Of a DNA stretch of 64,000 bases, positions 33,596 to 41,297 are shown piece after piece (position 1 is the stretch's first letter; every line of letters begins with the position of its first letter). A program made the position numbers and the translations under genes. The stretch is from assembly GCA_027887005.1 (NCBI GenBank), contig JAPCJI010000004.1, positions 1 to 64,000 on the forward strand. Reading direction: 5' to 3'. The stretch comes from Nitrososphaerota archaeon. Lineage in GTDB: Archaea > Thermoproteota > Nitrososphaeria > Nitrososphaerales > Gagatemarchaeaceae. The notes under the pieces are model-generated. The model was not told the DNA's origin, ran no database searches, and was given only the letters and a program-made list of their open reading frames with translations.

Positions 33596-34408
33596 ATGCT
33601 TCAGATAAGGTATTTCCCGGGAAATACCTTCCTTCACAGGCTTGACCCTAGATCAAAATTCCTGCTTCTGATCTTCTTCATCTTCGTCGAGGTCGCCTTC
33701 AGGGACGTCAGGATAGTCGCAATCCCCTTCCTCGCCTCGGTCATCATGTACTTCTCGGCGAAGATCCCCTACAGGGAGGTCAGGGGCACCTGGAAGTTCC
33801 TGCTCGTGGTGATAGTCGTCATCTCGTCGATCAACGTCCTCTTCACCCTGGTGGGGACGACCGTGGTCGCACCTCATGTGGTCTTCCGCTACTGGATATT
33901 CACGATCACCCAGGAGGGCCTTTCCCTTGCCGTGGCTGCCACCATGAGGCTCCTCTCTCTGGCCATTGTTTCGATCACACTGGTCATGACGACGGACCCT
34001 GGCCTCTATGGGCCCGCCATGTCGAAACTTGGTGTCCCATACAGGGGAGGCTACGTCTTCGACCTTGCCATCCGTTACGTGCCCACCTATGCCAACGACC
34101 TCGAAGCCACCATGAACGCGCAGATGGCGAGAGGCTACAGGCCGAGGGGGAGCAGGAAAGGGATACTGTCGAGCATAGTGAACACGGTCCCCCTGATCGT
34201 CCCGGTTTCGGTCAATGCCATGCTTTCGATCTACGACATCGCGGACGCGATGGAGCTCAGGGCCTTCGGCGTCAAGAAGCAAAGGACGTGGTACAGGGAC
34301 GTAAGGTTCGGCAGGATGGACTACGCGACCGTTGCCGTCGTCCTGGCCGCGCTGGCTCTGTCAATCTATCTCAGAACTCTGTTTACGGGGTACTGGATTC
34401 CAGGCTAG
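33596..34408 (+). CDS. ECF transporter transmembrane (T) component (CbiQ-like)
   Basis: The 270-residue protein has about five membrane segments, the CbiQ-family opening FLHRLDPRSKFLLLI, and the two coupling motifs of T components: AQMARGYRP near residues 180-190 and ELRAFGVKK near 222-231, which touch the ATPases. It starts at ATG 33596, 10 bp after the S gene. It completes the importer with the fused ATPase. Confidence 0.9.
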   Translation: MLQIRYFPGNTFLHRLDPRSKFLLLIFFIFVEVAFRDVRIVAIPFLASVIMYFSAKIPYREVRGTWKFLLVVIVVISSINVLFTLVGTTVVAPHVVFRYWIFTITQEGLSLAVAATMRLLSLAIVSITLVMTTDPGLYGPAMSKLGVPYRGGYVFDLAIRYVPTYANDLEATMNAQMARGYRPRGSRKGILSSIVNTVPLIVPVSVNAMLSIYDIADAMELRAFGVKKQRTWYRDVRFGRMDYATVAVVLAALALSIYLRTLFTGYWIPG

Positions 34409-34528
34409 CGGGTGGGTCCTTCAACTATGGGAGTGGATATGCCTCGTCCACTTCGACATTTTCAGTTCTAGTCTGCACTAAGTCGTTGAGCCGAATTCGG
34501 CCCTGTTCGCTTTGAGGGGAAACTACTT

Positions 34529-37500
34529 TCAAGTCGACGCCGCTGCGGGAAGAGCGGCAATCGCCGATTGCACCCTTTCAAGGTAGACCTTGTTCCCCAT
34601 CCGGGTGAACATGGCCTTAGCCTCCCCGAAGGCACTCCTGGCCTTCTCCCAGTCGCCATTCTTGGCACATGAAGTTCCGAGTTCGTAGAACAATCTTGCT
34701 TCGAAGAAGACAGCAATTCCCTTTCCAAGCATTCCAACGGCTTTCTCATACGCAGCCACCGCTTCGGGGAATTTCTTCTCCGCGGCCTTCATCGCCCCAT
34801 CGATCGCAAGGACGCCGCCCAGCACCAGATCAGTCCGAGCTTTTTCGTAGACGTCACCAGCCTCTTTGGAGGCGGCCCGAGCCGCGTCCATGTCCCCGAC
34901 TCCGATTGACGCCTGTACAAGGTACCAAAGGGTGCCCACGATGAACTGCGCATAGGTGAGCGCGGTGGAGAGATTCTTCTCGCGGACCATGTTCATGTAC
35001 TCCTCAAGGTGTTTCCTCGCCTTGGTGTAGTCCCCCATCTCTACATAGAGAACGCCGAAGTCGTTGCCGGCTCTGAGGAGCTCTTGGAAATCCTGGCCGC
35101 CTTCGAGAATCCCATGAAACCTGTGCAGGTACTCTTCCGCTTCGTCGTAACGCCCCTGATAAGTCAAGACCTCTCCCATCTCAGCTATGGCTTCCCTCTT
35201 GGACGACGGTGACGCGCTCGGGTCTGAAATGAATTCTTGGGCTATCGCCCTCGCCCGCTCCAGGTCGCCATTGAACATGCTGGCTCCGGCCACCAAAAGC
35301 TTGGAAAAGTCGACGTACGATTTGTACCCGACCCTGTCGAAATACGAAAGGGCCTCATTCGAGTACTTCAGCCCCTCCTCCACTGATTCGCTCTCGACCG
35401 TGAGGTTGTTGTAGGCTCTCATCACAACGTCGTAGAAGTTGTGTTCCAGGCCTATGGCCAGGGCCTTCTTCATGTTCTGAAACTTCGCCTCCTTCTCAGT
35501 GGCAGGTGCGACTATCGCCAGGGTCAGGTGGGCGTGAGCCTCGACCTCAGGGAGACCCAGCTTAGCTGACAGCGCCAGGGCCTTGGTGGCAAGGTCCTTG
35601 GACTCGGGCAATCTGCCGGTCAGGAAATAGAACCGGGCCAAGGTATGATAGAGCTGGGCCGTCTCCTCGGTCTCCCCCTCCTTTGCCAGGGCCGCCTTGG
35701 CCTTCTCGAAGTATCCGTTGGGGGCGGTGACGTTCTCCCTGTTCAGGTCGAAAGACCAGAAGGCGAGGTTCCTGTATATCTTGGCCGCCCTCTGGTTCTC
35801 GTTCACCTCGGCCGCCAGTCGGGCAGCTTCTTCGAGACGCTTCGCGAAATCCTGGCGCCCAGAGTACCTGTCTGCCTCTCCCAGCTTTTCTAGGACCCTG
35901 CTTCGGGCCGCCTTGTCGGGGGTGTCTTCCAGGGCTTCAAGCGCAATCCGGAGGTAATTTGCAGCCTCGCCATGGGCGTAGACCTTGGAGGCCCTGTCAG
36001 CAGCCTTCAGCGCATATTCAAGGGCCTTGGCCTGGTCGTTCCCTTTCATGTAGTGATAGACGAGGACCCCATACACGTCCTCCAGCCTATCCTTGTAGAT
36101 CACCTCCACCGCCTGGGCCGCCTTGACGTGATACCTCCCTCTCCGGAGCAGTGTCATCTCCTCGTAGATGGCGTCCCTGATTCTTGTGTCGGTGAACGCG
36201 AAGCCCGGCCTCCCGCTCGCCATCTTCGTCTCCCTGATGAGCCTCGTCCTAAGGACCCTGTCCATGGCGTCCACGAGCCGGTTCTCATCCATCCCGGTGA
36301 CCGCCTTCAGCAGGGCGAACGAGAACTCCTTCGACTCCGAGCTCGTCACGGAGGCGACCGACAGGATCCCCATACACTCCTCGTCCAAGTTGCTAAGCCT
36401 CTGCTTGATGACCGTCCTGACCCCACTCGGTATCTCAATCTCCGAGATGGGCTTCCTGTCCCACCCATTCGCAGTCCTGAAGAGCACTCCCTGCTCGACC
36501 ATCGACCTCACCAGCTCCTCGATGAAGAACGGGTTCCCCCCCGTCTTGGCGTATACAAGGTCCCTGAACTCGACATCGACCGTCTTCTGGCCGAGGATCT
36601 CTCCGATCATGAGCCCGGTGTCTTCCGGGCCGAACCCCTTCAGGGTCAGGGTCTCTCCGAGCTTCTCCCTCTTGACTTCGTACAGGAACTCGAAGAGGTC
36701 CGAATCTTCTTCGACCTCGACGTCCCTGTATATCCCGAGGACGAGGATCCTGTGGGTCTGCGCCTGCCTCGCGGCGGAAAGGATGAGGTCGAGCGAGCCA
36801 GCGTCGGCCCAGTTCATGTCGTCGAAGATGATGAGCAGTGGACCTTCCTTGGAGATGTTGACGACGAGCTGGGATATCCCGTCGATGAAGCTGAGCCTGT
36901 CCTGGTCGACCGACCCGCTGCTTCCGGCGTTCACGGGCCCGACCGAGGCGGTTATCTCCGGGACGAGTTTCGCCACTTCAGCCGCGTGGTTCCCTATGAC
37001 CTTGAAGAGGAGTTGAGGAGGACTGGTCCGGACGAACTCCCGTATCTGCTCGACCCACGGGGCGTAGGGGATCTTCCCCTCGCGCCTCGAGCACCTCCCA
37101 TAAAGCGTGGTGATGCGCCTCTCCCTGGCCGTGGCCGACAGCTCTTCCGCGATCCTAGTCTTTCCTATCCCCGCCTCGCCAGCGACGAAGAAGAGGTTCC
37201 CCTCGCTCTGTATCATGGTTTCGAGGGCCGACCTGAGCCGCGCGAGTTCTGCGACCCGGTCGACGAGCGGGATGATCTTCTTTGCCTCCCCAGCTATCGC
37301 CTCCTTTTCCCAGGGGAGGACGACCCTGTAGACCTCCATCGGGACCTGGACGTTCTTCAGGTCGTGCTTGCCCAGCCCGACCAACGGGTGGTCTATCTTG
37401 TTCCAGACCTGGTCATAGACCTGCTGCGAAATGCACACGCTCCCGGGAGTTGAGAGGGGCTCGATGCGCGAAGCTATGTTGACGGCATCCCCGAAGACAT

Positions 37501-37828
37501 CGGCCCCGCGGTAGATGACGTCCCCGACGTGGATCCCTATCCTCAGCTGGATCTTGGACGAGGGGTTCGACACGTTCCGCTCGTAGGCGACCCTCTGGAT
37601 CTCGACCGCGCAGAGCGTCGCGCTGAGCGCGCTGGAGAACTCGACGAGGAAGGAGTCCCCGATCATCTTGACCTCCCGGCCTCCGTGCTTCGCAAAGACC
37701 GGTCGGAGCAGCGACGCGTGTTCCTGCAGGAGGGCAAGGGCGGTCGACTCGCTTTCCTGGGTCAGGGCAGTGTACCCGACTAAGTCGGTGAACATTATGG
37801 CCGCGAGTCTGCGCTCTTCTTCAGCCAA
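34529..37828 (-). CDS. Class III adenylate/guanylate cyclase fused to AAA ATPase and TPR repeats
   Basis: The 1,099-residue protein has three parts. Residues 1-170 are a class III nucleotidyl cyclase with metal aspartates D15 (FTDLVGYT) and D58 (MIGDSF) and transition-state residues N117/R121 (DAVNIASRI). Residues about 190-480 are a P-loop ATPase with Walker A GEAGIGKT (217-224) and LLIIFDDMNWAD. The rest is an all-helical array of TPR-like repeats. This layout is common in mycobacteria and proteobacteria and rarer in archaea, suggesting lateral transfer. It probably senses a partner through the TPR part and makes a cyclic nucleotide. TTG 37828 is the start. Confidence 0.9.
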   Translation of the reverse strand: MAEEERRLAAIMFTDLVGYTALTQESESTALALLQEHASLLRPVFAKHGGREVKMIGDSFLVEFSSALSATLCAVEIQRVAYERNVSNPSSKIQLRIGIHVGDVIYRGADVFGDAVNIASRIEPLSTPGSVCISQQVYDQVWNKIDHPLVGLGKHDLKNVQVPMEVYRVVLPWEKEAIAGEAKKIIPLVDRVAELARLRSALETMIQSEGNLFFVAGEAGIGKTRIAEELSATARERRITTLYGRCSRREGKIPYAPWVEQIREFVRTSPPQLLFKVIGNHAAEVAKLVPEITASVGPVNAGSSGSVDQDRLSFIDGISQLVVNISKEGPLLIIFDDMNWADAGSLDLILSAARQAQTHRILVLGIYRDVEVEEDSDLFEFLYEVKREKLGETLTLKGFGPEDTGLMIGEILGQKTVDVEFRDLVYAKTGGNPFFIEELVRSMVEQGVLFRTANGWDRKPISEIEIPSGVRTVIKQRLSNLDEECMGILSVASVTSSESKEFSFALLKAVTGMDENRLVDAMDRVLRTRLIRETKMASGRPGFAFTDTRIRDAIYEEMTLLRRGRYHVKAAQAVEVIYKDRLEDVYGVLVYHYMKGNDQAKALEYALKAADRASKVYAHGEAANYLRIALEALEDTPDKAARSRVLEKLGEADRYSGRQDFAKRLEEAARLAAEVNENQRAAKIYRNLAFWSFDLNRENVTAPNGYFEKAKAALAKEGETEETAQLYHTLARFYFLTGRLPESKDLATKALALSAKLGLPEVEAHAHLTLAIVAPATEKEAKFQNMKKALAIGLEHNFYDVVMRAYNNLTVESESVEEGLKYSNEALSYFDRVGYKSYVDFSKLLVAGASMFNGDLERARAIAQEFISDPSASPSSKREAIAEMGEVLTYQGRYDEAEEYLHRFHGILEGGQDFQELLRAGNDFGVLYVEMGDYTKARKHLEEYMNMVREKNLSTALTYAQFIVGTLWYLVQASIGVGDMDAARAASKEAGDVYEKARTDLVLGGVLAIDGAMKAAEKKFPEAVAAYEKAVGMLGKGIAVFFEARLFYELGTSCAKNGDWEKARSAFGEAKAMFTRMGNKVYLERVQSAIAALPAAAST

Positions 37829-37866
37829 GTGGTCTCAGTTCCTCGGATTCGCCAGATGATAAAACC

Positions 37867-38217
37867 GTTTGCGAGCTCAGGTTCAGCCGGATTCAAATCC
37901 TTTGGGCAGGTGAAATTAGTCAGATGTGCCCGCGCCACGCAAGGGTGGGCGAGAGAAGCCCATCATTTGACGCCCGCCCTGTGGCCAAGGAAGTCATGGT
38001 CTACTACTATGCTGCTGGTCAGGGGTCTTTCAAGGCTCGGTCTGGCTGAAGAACGTCCCGGGGCCCTAGCAGGTGTTTCCACAAAGTTGGCAAGGCTGCG
38101 GGTGAACCGCGAATTGTCGCCAGGCAAGCCAAGATCATCTGATCAGTGAATTCATCAGACACCATGCTGGCTAACTTGGTGCAGTCTGCGGTCGTCTGTG
38201 GTGGGTGCGGAGGACTT
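37867..38217 (-). other. Gene-poor stretch between cyclase gene and small zinc-ribbon genes
   Basis: No convincing gene is visible in these 350 bases. A 48-codon frame beginning at an ATG near 38164 on the minus strand (MVSDEFTDQMILACLATIRG...) exists, but two frames are about equally open and third-position composition does not single one out. Confidence 0.4.
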
Positions 38218-38418
38218 TCAAACGCCTTCGAAGTTCTGCTCGTCTGGTGCCTGCATGGCGAAATGCTGGTCCAGCCCGGCTTGGTTCCGCATGCACCAGG
38301 GGCAGAGTACCTCGGCTCTGTTCATGGTTAGGTAGTATACGTTGCATCTTCGGCAACTCTTGCCAAAGGTCATTGAATCCAGGACGAGACTATGAACACT
38401 GCTCGCTTCGCTGGTCAT
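38218..38418 (-). CDS. 66-residue zinc-ribbon protein
   Basis: The short protein has two CxxC pairs, SCRRC (C22/C25) and CPWC (C39/C42), spaced 13 residues apart as in zinc ribbons. Its ATG at 38418 overlaps the TGA of the gene upstream (ATGA), the usual coupling in this genome, which argues that both are real although small. No homologue is recognised. A zinc ribbon of this kind could bind nucleic acid or RNA polymerase. It lies in an otherwise gene-poor accessory region near a mobile-element module. Confidence 0.5.
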   Translation of the reverse strand: MTSEASSVHSLVLDSMTFGKSCRRCNVYYLTMNRAEVLCPWCMRNQAGLDQHFAMQAPDEQNFEGV

Positions 38419-38639
38419 GCTCGCCCACCGGCGACGAGGAGCGATCCCATCATGGCCGAATACAACCTGTTCCCGAGCTGTTTCCTCCTTTCGATTTCTT
38501 TCTGCACCGAGCAGATGAAGCACCGCCGATCCTGCCCCCGGGCGAGTGAACTTCGCCGAACCCCAGTTAGTCCGCGCCAAAATCTAAGTTGCTCTGGGGT
38601 CAGGAAATAGGTCCTCCAGGCAGTTCTCCCGGCTCTCAC
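38415..38639 (-). CDS. Small protein with CxxC pair, coupled to zinc-ribbon gene
   Basis: A 74-residue reading from GTG 38639 contains YFLTPEQLRFWRGLTG and RRCFICSVQKEIERRKQLGN with one CxxC pair. An upstream ATG at 38756 would add 39 residues that look random, so the shorter start is preferred, though no TATA box supports it. The stop overlaps the next ATG (ATGA). The function is unknown; the paired zinc-binding products might work together. Confidence 0.42.
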   Translation of the reverse strand: MRAGRTAWRTYFLTPEQLRFWRGLTGVRRSSLARGQDRRCFICSVQKEIERRKQLGNRLYSAMMGSLLVAGGRA

Positions 38640-39536
38640 CAGGGTTCGACGGTTTCCTGGATGAGCGCTGCACTCTTCCCTTCCACGCGAAAGGCTGGTC
38701 ACTGACGTCTCGGTTTCCACCAGAAGTGCAATGGCCTGGCCTCGGGATATATCCACAATGAACGCTGGATACAGAGCAGTGGTTCATCAGAGGCCACAGG
38801 AGAACTTTGGCGAAGGCAAGTGGGATGCCTCTGCTCGAAGTCAGTGGCAGGTCTTAGTCGGTTCAAGTGGGCGCCTGGACAAGGAAGAATCTGGTTTGGA
38901 ATCCTGCGACAACGTGTACTTTCAGATTCGGGGAGAATGCCAGAATCTCCGTGGCCGTCCTTGAAGAATCCATGATGAGCCCATGTCAATTGGGGACTAT
39001 TTGCCGTCCATTTCGAAGACGGATATTTGCGAAACCTAAATGAGTTAGCGGACTGGAGGATCCGAGCGAGTCGTCGGTCGGGTTCCCACAGTAGTCTCTG
39101 AACCTTCTTCCTGGTGTCGAAGGCAGTCACAAGTCAGCACCTTCACCAGACTCCCTCCGTCACACAGCCTTGCAATCGACGCTGGCCCTAATTTGCCAGA
39201 AGGCCATCCGATGCTCCATGACCCAAAGAAAATCCGATGTCAGGAAGATGCTCACAGACTGGGAGATCGTCCACGACAGCATAGGCGTCGACGTCTTCCT
39301 TCCCCCGAAGAGGTGCAAGAACTGCGATGATTGAGACTGGAGACCCGCCCAGGTTCAGGAAGGCCTCCCACACGCCTGAAGGCTTGCTGGGGGGACGGTG
39401 CGAGACGTGTGTTTCGTTCTGGAGCGTTGGATTCTGTAACAGGTATCAGACGCCGGTGGACAGGGATAACCTGTGTGACAGCTACTCATCGATTCACTAG
39501 TTCGGGACGAGGGCCTCGTCTCGAACATCTCGAAAC
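38640..39536. other. Gene-poor accessory region, no supported gene
   Basis: Roughly 900 bases contain only short open frames of inconsistent composition on both strands. A minus-strand frame from 39130 starts plausibly (TRKKVQRLLWEPDRRLARIL) but decays into low-quality sequence, as expected of an eroded gene. No tRNA, direct repeat or integrase fragment could be identified. Confidence 0.4.
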
Positions 39537-39767
39537 TCATTCCTCAACGCGCCCACGAGCGCGAGAATTGGGAATAGGTTCTTTCTTTATCACTAATTTG
39601 GTCCCAATTCTCGCCAAGGTCAACGATTCACCTTCTTTCCACCCCAAGGACTTGACTTCCTTTGGCGGGATAATCACTGTCCATCTGAAGTATTCTTTAC
39701 CTCTTACCTCTCGGTTCCTCTGCTTCTGTAGTCGCATGACAGCAGGTGATGCTAGCCGCCCCTCCAT
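39537..39767 (-). CDS. AbrB/SpoVT-like regulator of mobile-element module
   Basis: The 76-residue protein carries the swapped-hairpin core YFRWTVIIPPKEVKSLGWKE followed by GESLTLARIGTKLVIKK, the AbrB-type DNA-binding fold common in archaea and their plasmids and viruses. ATG 39767 lies 26 bp from the shared TATA box; an internal ATG at 39737 (MRLQKQRNREV) may be the conserved start. It is transcribed away from the primase gene, and two identical palindromes lie between them, so it is the likely repressor of both directions. Confidence 0.75.
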   Translation of the reverse strand: MEGRLASPAVMRLQKQRNREVRGKEYFRWTVIIPPKEVKSLGWKEGESLTLARIGTKLVIKKEPIPNSRARGRVEE

Positions 39768-39774
39768 AAGCGTT

Positions 39775-39809
39775 TTAGATATCTAAGGCTTTATTAGTTA
39801 GATATCTAA
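39775..39809. promoter_or_regulatory. Divergent promoter: one TATA box flanked by two 12-bp palindromes
   Basis: The perfect palindrome TTAGATATCTAA occurs at 39775-39786 and 39798-39809 (the second extends to 14 bp, 39797-39810), centres 23 bp apart. Between them GCTTTATTAG (about 39788-39797) can be a TATA box in both directions: its centre is 29 bp from primase ATG 39822 and 26 bp from regulator ATG 39767. Binding to the palindromes would cover both transcription starts. Confidence 0.75.
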
Positions 39810-39821
39810 CGGCAACAGCAA

Positions 39822-40694
39822 ATGATTGAGAGGATACTCGACTTCTTCCCAGAGAGAAGACCAAAGTTCCTGAACAGCGCGTCCTTAGGTGAAAAGAGGA
39901 CTCTGACGATCGAATCAGCTGCAGGCAGATTGATCAGGGACCAGATGAAAGTCGTAGTGACTTTCAAGGAGATTGAGAACGGGTTGATACTGAACCGGGT
40001 GAACGCCGAAGTCTTGAGCACGATCTTTGGCCCCAACCTTGCTGACCTCGTCGGGAAGAGGATCTCGCTCGAAGTCGTGCCTGTGGAGTACAAGGGGCAG
40101 ATGACGAAGGGAATACGCGTTGCCAAGGCACCGCCGGGAACTCCCGGCGCCATGGATTTCGCATTCGCTTCCTTCCCGGAGTGGGAGGCACATGTCGACC
40201 GATACATTGAATGGGGATGGACGCTAATTCCGATAAGGCCCTACTCGAAGGGGCCCTTCAGCAAGGAGCACTGGCTGCAAGACAGGTTCAGTAGGGATTC
40301 GATCCTTCAGAACATACTGCACCAAGGTAACTTGGGTGTCGTCTGCGGGCCGAGTAAGCTTGTGGTCCTTGACATCGACGTTGACTCAACACCTGATGTC
40401 TTGGACCCATCCGCCAGTTTGACGCAACGAACCGCAAGAGGATGGCAAATCTACTTGACCAAACCCTTTGACGACCCGCTATTCCAAAAACTGAGGGAGA
40501 TTATCCCCGGGCTCGACCTTCCCCGAGTCGGAGGAGCCTATTCCGTCGCCCCACTGAGCGCGACTTGTTCATTCGATCATGGGAAGAATCACCGGTGTCG
40601 AGTCCATGATCTACACGTCCGAAGATGGGTCGGTCGAGGTCTAGAGGGAGAGGCGATCCCTTTCACGGAATACGCGAGGCTCCTCTTGAAATGA
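39822..40694 (+). CDS. Replication protein: phage ssDNA-binding-like domain fused to PrimPol domain
   Basis: The 290-residue protein has two parts. Residues about 10-105 (NRVNAEVLSTIFG..., LVGKRISLEVVPVEYKGQMT, KGIRV) resemble a small phage/plasmid protein often linked to single-strand binding. Residues about 120-285 fit the bifunctional primase/polymerase N-terminal family: GWTLIPI, NLGVVCG, the metal site VVLDIDVD and GGAYSVAPLS. The usual histidine of the next motif (GxHxYF) is replaced in ARGWQIYL, so catalysis may be altered. ATG 39822 is leaderless relative to the TATA box. It is coupled to the next gene by ATGA. Confidence 0.75.
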   Translation: MIERILDFFPERRPKFLNSASLGEKRTLTIESAAGRLIRDQMKVVVTFKEIENGLILNRVNAEVLSTIFGPNLADLVGKRISLEVVPVEYKGQMTKGIRVAKAPPGTPGAMDFAFASFPEWEAHVDRYIEWGWTLIPIRPYSKGPFSKEHWLQDRFSRDSILQNILHQGNLGVVCGPSKLVVLDIDVDSTPDVLDPSASLTQRTARGWQIYLTKPFDDPLFQKLREIIPGLDLPRVGGAYSVAPLSATCSFDHGKNHRCRVHDLHVRRWVGRGLEGEAIPFTEYARLLLK

Positions 40695-41290
40695 GGGTCA
40701 CAGAGACATCCAACACTCTCTTTGATGAGGATCTAACACGAGTGCTTCAGGCAGCCCGTCGTTCCATGCTGCGATGGTTTCGGTGGAATACGGAGGAGTT
40801 GGAAGCAGAACATCGTGACTTAGAGACAGGACAACAATCTCCGTTCCTGGAGGATTTCGAGATGTATTACAGAAGCAAGATTGAGAGAAACACATTTTCG
40901 CTTCAGGAGGTCATCCAGAAAATTGAGAATGCAATATGGGTTCCGGGGGAAATCAGGCGACATATGGGAAAACACATCGCATTGGTGCCCCCAACCGCCG
41001 AAGAGCTCAAACGCTTCGAAGAGCGCGAGATTGAGAGGGAACTCGATCGCCTCCATAGAGTAGCTCAACAGCAGAACGAAGCAATGATCGAGTTTACCAG
41101 AATGCTCGATTGGTTTGAGAGAAGGCGGAATGCAAGACGCAGTCGCCTGTCCTACCTTGAGGAAGTGAAGATTGGGAGAACCCGCTATTACTTCGACCGG
41201 AGGAGGAGGCGAAAGATCAGTCTCAAAGAGTATCGAAGACGCGTCAGAATCAGCAAGGCCATGCTGGCGAGGAACAGGGTGGACTTGTAG
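40691..41290 (+). CDS. Highly charged coiled-coil protein of the element
   Basis: The 199-residue protein starts at ATG 40691, overlapping the primase stop. Its central part (LKRFEEREIERELDRLHRVA and on) is predicted coiled coil, and the C-terminal third is very basic (YYFDRRRRRKISLKEYRRRV). No family is recognised. Its place between a primase and an ATPase suggests a replication accessory or DNA-binding role, which is inference from position and charge only. Confidence 0.65.
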   Translation: MRVTETSNTLFDEDLTRVLQAARRSMLRWFRWNTEELEAEHRDLETGQQSPFLEDFEMYYRSKIERNTFSLQEVIQKIENAIWVPGEIRRHMGKHIALVPPTAEELKRFEEREIERELDRLHRVAQQQNEAMIEFTRMLDWFERRRNARRSRLSYLEEVKIGRTRYYFDRRRRRKISLKEYRRRVRISKAMLARNRVDL

Positions 41291-41297
41291 AAATGGC

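Noticed and set aside
35972-37453. 493-codon plus-strand frame opposite the cyclase gene
   Set aside because: Antisense shadow caused by high GC at third positions; no recognisable protein features.
37888-37906. Possible att copy of the tRNA-Phe 3' end (GCCGGATT followed by CAAATCC)
   Set aside because: Only eight bases match the tRNA T-arm and the flanks do not; no T-stem can form. Too short for an attachment repeat.
38731-39786. Integrase or other complete gene in the gene-poor stretch
   Set aside because: Frames on both strands lack tyrosine-recombinase motifs (no R...HxxR...Y pattern) and have inconsistent composition.
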